In this document: piece by piece, positions 6,364 to 7,755 of the stretch | How positions within the stretch are numbered: the first letter of the stretch is position 1 | Layout: the number at the start of each line of letters is the position of its first letter | Assembly (NCBI GenBank): GCA_016927635.1 | Contig: JAFGMJ010000232.1 | Span: 1 to 7,755, forward strand | Direction of reading: 5' to 3' | DNA length: 7,755 nt | Source of the DNA: Actinomycetota bacterium | GTDB lineage: Bacteria; Actinomycetota; Humimicrobiia; Humimicrobiales; Humimicrobiaceae | Made by a program: the position numbers and the translations under genes | Notes under the pieces: model-generated | Told to the model about the DNA's origin: nothing | Database searches by the model: none | Seen by the model: the letters and a program-made list of their open reading frames with translations, nothing else

Positions 6364-7344
6364 ATGAAACTTAATGTTGACGCGCATCTGTGGTGCCTTG
6401 GCACATATGCCGAAAGGTATGTCCCTGGAGGTTATTATGACGAAATGACTGTCGAGCAGCAGCTTGAGGTCATGTCGAAAATAAAAGGGCTTGACGGGCT
6501 TTTTACTTTTTATCCTGTGACACCCCTTCCTAATGACCCTGATAAGCTGGTTAAGAAAATAGGCGACTACGGCTTAAAGGTATCCAATATGGCTGTAGAG
6601 TGTTTTGGCGACAGGAAATGGAAGCATGGCTCATTCTGCACAAATGACGCTAAAATAAGAAAAGAAGCCGTAAAAATATTCAAGGAAGCCATTGATTTTG
6701 GCAAGGCCGTAAATGCTGGCAGCGTTTTGCTGTGGCCTGCTCATGACGGCTATGATTATGTGTTCCAGACAAATTACGTGGAGAGCTGGAAATATATGGT
6801 TGAAACTGTCAGGGAAATCGGCGAGTATGCAAAAGACATGAAAATAGCTGTGGAGGCCAAATTAAAAGATCCCAGGCAGAAGCAGCTTATAGGGGATACA
6901 GGAAAATCAATGACTTTTATACATGATGTCGGACTGGAAAATGTCGGATGCGCTCTTGACATAGGCCATGCATTGCAGGCAGCAGAAGGCATAGGGGAGT
7001 CTGTGGCGCTTCTTGACTACTGGGGAAAACTTTACCAGATACATATAAATGAAAATTACAAGGATGCTGACCCTGACATGATTTTTGGCACTGTTAATTT
7101 CTGGGAAATTCTTGAGTTCTATTATTACCTTAACAAGACAGATTATAACGGATGGTGTGCAATAGATATAATAGCGCCCAGGGACGACAGGGCCAAGTCC
7201 CTTGCGCTTGGCGTCAAGCTCATGTGGAAGTTCCAGGACCTTGCAATGAAACTGATGGAGCATGAAAAAGAAATAGATAAAAATCTACAAGGATACAGGT
7301 TTGTGGATAATATGGATTTAATATCAGATATCATATTTAAATAG
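6364..7344 (+). CDS. Sugar isomerase/epimerase, xylose isomerase-like TIM barrel, probable rhamnose-pathway isomerase
   Basis: A 326-residue soluble TIM-barrel protein with the metal-site layout of xylose isomerase and Pseudomonas stutzeri-type L-rhamnose isomerase. EAKLKDPR (164-171) aligns with the xylose isomerase EPKPNEPR motif and supplies a metal Glu164 and catalytic Lys166. DIGHAL (199-204) gives Asp199 and His202. HINENYKDADPD (227-238) gives His227, Asp236 and Asp238, closest to the HFNDSKYADDD pattern of L-rhamnose isomerase. AIDIIAPRDD gives Asp268. LLWPAHDG (122-129) resembles the substrate-pocket WGGREG. The xylose isomerase catalytic His in TFHDDD falls at Tyr50 (TFYPVT). The Asp/His pattern with rhaM downstream favours L-rhamnose to L-rhamnulose isomerisation. 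At 326 residues it is shorter than known L-rhamnose isomerases (about 380-430), and a ketose 3-epimerase or another aldose isomerase remains possible. The start has AAAAGGAGA nine bases upstream. Confidence 0.85.
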   Translation: MKLNVDAHLWCLGTYAERYVPGGYYDEMTVEQQLEVMSKIKGLDGLFTFYPVTPLPNDPDKLVKKIGDYGLKVSNMAVECFGDRKWKHGSFCTNDAKIRKEAVKIFKEAIDFGKAVNAGSVLLWPAHDGYDYVFQTNYVESWKYMVETVREIGEYAKDMKIAVEAKLKDPRQKQLIGDTGKSMTFIHDVGLENVGCALDIGHALQAAEGIGESVALLDYWGKLYQIHINENYKDADPDMIFGTVNFWEILEFYYYLNKTDYNGWCAIDIIAPRDDRAKSLALGVKLMWKFQDLAMKLMEHEKEIDKNLQGYRFVDNMDLISDIIFK

Positions 7345-7401
7345 CTGGCAAAGTATACAATTTATTAATTATCTTTGATGCCTTTATTTTTAAGTCCAGT
7401 A

Positions 7402-7436
7402 ACTGTTTTAATAATTTATTAAAGCGGTAAAACAGT
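7402..7436 (+). repeat. Nested inverted repeats upstream of rhaM
   Basis: ACTGTTTTA (7402-7410) and TAAAACAGT (7428-7436) form a perfect 9-bp inverted repeat 17 bp apart. Overlapping it, TTTAATAATTTATTAAA (7407-7423) is a perfect 8-bp palindrome around one T. The two cannot form fully as hairpins at once. No T run follows, so this is not a standard terminator. It lies in the 177-bp AT-rich spacer between the isomerase-like gene and rhaM and could bind a regulator or form an RNA structure. I see no convincing promoter in the rest of this spacer, and AT-richness makes the inner palindrome weak evidence. Confidence 0.4.
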
Positions 7437-7521
7437 CTTAAATGGATACTTTAAATCACCAGGTAATGTTTAAATATTTTTATTAAAAAAATTTATATAT
7501 TTTTTGGGAGGTATAATTATT

Positions 7522-7755
7522 ATGACCAGGACTGCATTTATTTTTAAAATCAAGCCTGAGATGAAAAATGAATATAAAAAAGCTCATGATGAAATATGGC
7601 CGGAATTTGCAAAAATAATAAGCGATTCGGGTATCAGTAATTATTCGATTTTTTTCAGAAAAGACGGCACGCTTTTTGCATACCTTGAATCTGAAGATTT
7701 TGACGGCGCAATGAAAAAAATAGGCTCTACCGAGCTTAACAGGCTGTGGCAGGAA
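7522..7755 (+). CDS. rhaM: L-rhamnose mutarotase, 5' part (cut by the window end)
   Basis: The first 78 residues of a small dimeric ferredoxin-fold enzyme that interconverts the alpha and beta anomers of L-rhamnose, feeding the form used by the isomerase. Full-length RhaM is about 104 residues, so roughly three quarters is present and the frame runs open to the window end. Compared with E. coli RhaM (YiiL), the active-site residues line up without gaps: Tyr18, His22 (KKAHDEIWPEF) and Tyr41 (SNYSIFF). The conserved C-terminal-side STELNRLW segment (69-76) is also present. GGGAGG at 7506-7511 lies 10 nt before the ATG. This is the most specific substrate marker in the window and ties the whole cluster to rhamnose-type sugars. 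Related mutarotases act on other sugars (for example fucose), but the IWPE and NYSI signatures favour the rhamnose family. Confidence 0.88.
   Translation, partial: MTRTAFIFKIKPEMKNEYKKAHDEIWPEFAKIISDSGISNYSIFFRKDGTLFAYLESEDFDGAMKKIGSTELNRLWQE

Noticed and set aside
6364..7344. Classical D-xylose isomerase (xylA)
   Set aside because: It is much shorter than XylA, the catalytic His motif is changed, the metal ligands after the HIN segment match L-rhamnose isomerase better, and no xylulokinase is present.
7470..7505. A/T-rich hairpin just before the rhaM ribosome site
   Set aside because: The imperfect pairing of A and T runs is what such composition gives by chance, and there is no GC-containing stem.

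Overview
The window is one plus-strand carbohydrate-uptake and metabolism cluster of seven genes; the last is cut by the window edge. In order: a lipoprotein substrate-binding protein, a double-domain RbsA-type ATPase, two RbsC-type permeases, a URO-D-fold protein, a xylose/L-rhamnose isomerase-fold TIM-barrel protein, and an L-rhamnose mutarotase (RhaM). The mutarotase is the most specific substrate clue. With the isomerase-like enzyme it points to L-rhamnose or a closely related 6-deoxy or modified sugar as the transported compound.

Layout. Positions 1-243 are very AT-rich and noncoding, with a candidate TTGACA/TATTTT promoter and, just downstream, a clean AGAAAA-TCGT-TTTTCT inverted repeat with a central CG, as expected of a LacI-family operator at the transcription start. 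Positions 244-1419 encode the binding protein. A strong 16-bp hairpin lies between it and the ATPase and probably attenuates transcription, so that binding protein is made in excess. The ATPase (GTG start, 1550-3043), permease 1 (3061-4044) and permease 2 (4045-5025) are tightly packed. After 71 bp comes the URO-D-like gene (5097-6275). An 88-bp gap with a TATAAT box and a GCGCAT palindrome precedes the isomerase-like gene (6364-7344). A 177-bp AT-rich gap with nested inverted repeats precedes rhaM (7522 to the edge).

How the parts fit (inference). The binding protein captures the sugar outside the membrane, the two different permeases form a heterodimeric channel, and the ATPase powers import. 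RhaM would interconvert the anomers, and the TIM-barrel enzyme would do aldose-ketose isomerisation or epimerisation. The URO-D-like protein is the unexplained member. It lacks the heme-pathway arginine motif and the HxC zinc motif of corrinoid methyltransferases, but sits in the same run of genes. No kinase, aldolase, dehydrogenase or regulator is visible; these may lie beyond the window.

Organism. Coding sequence is moderately AT-rich, with many ATA, AGA/AGG and AAA codons. Spacers are extremely AT-rich and most genes have strong GGAGG-type ribosome sites. The lipoprotein has an Ala/Glu/Thr linker. This fits an AT-rich anaerobic bacterium of Bacillota type or an uncultured Gram-positive-like or candidate lineage; the sequence alone does not settle the phylum. 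I see no mobile elements, RNA genes or CRISPR arrays.
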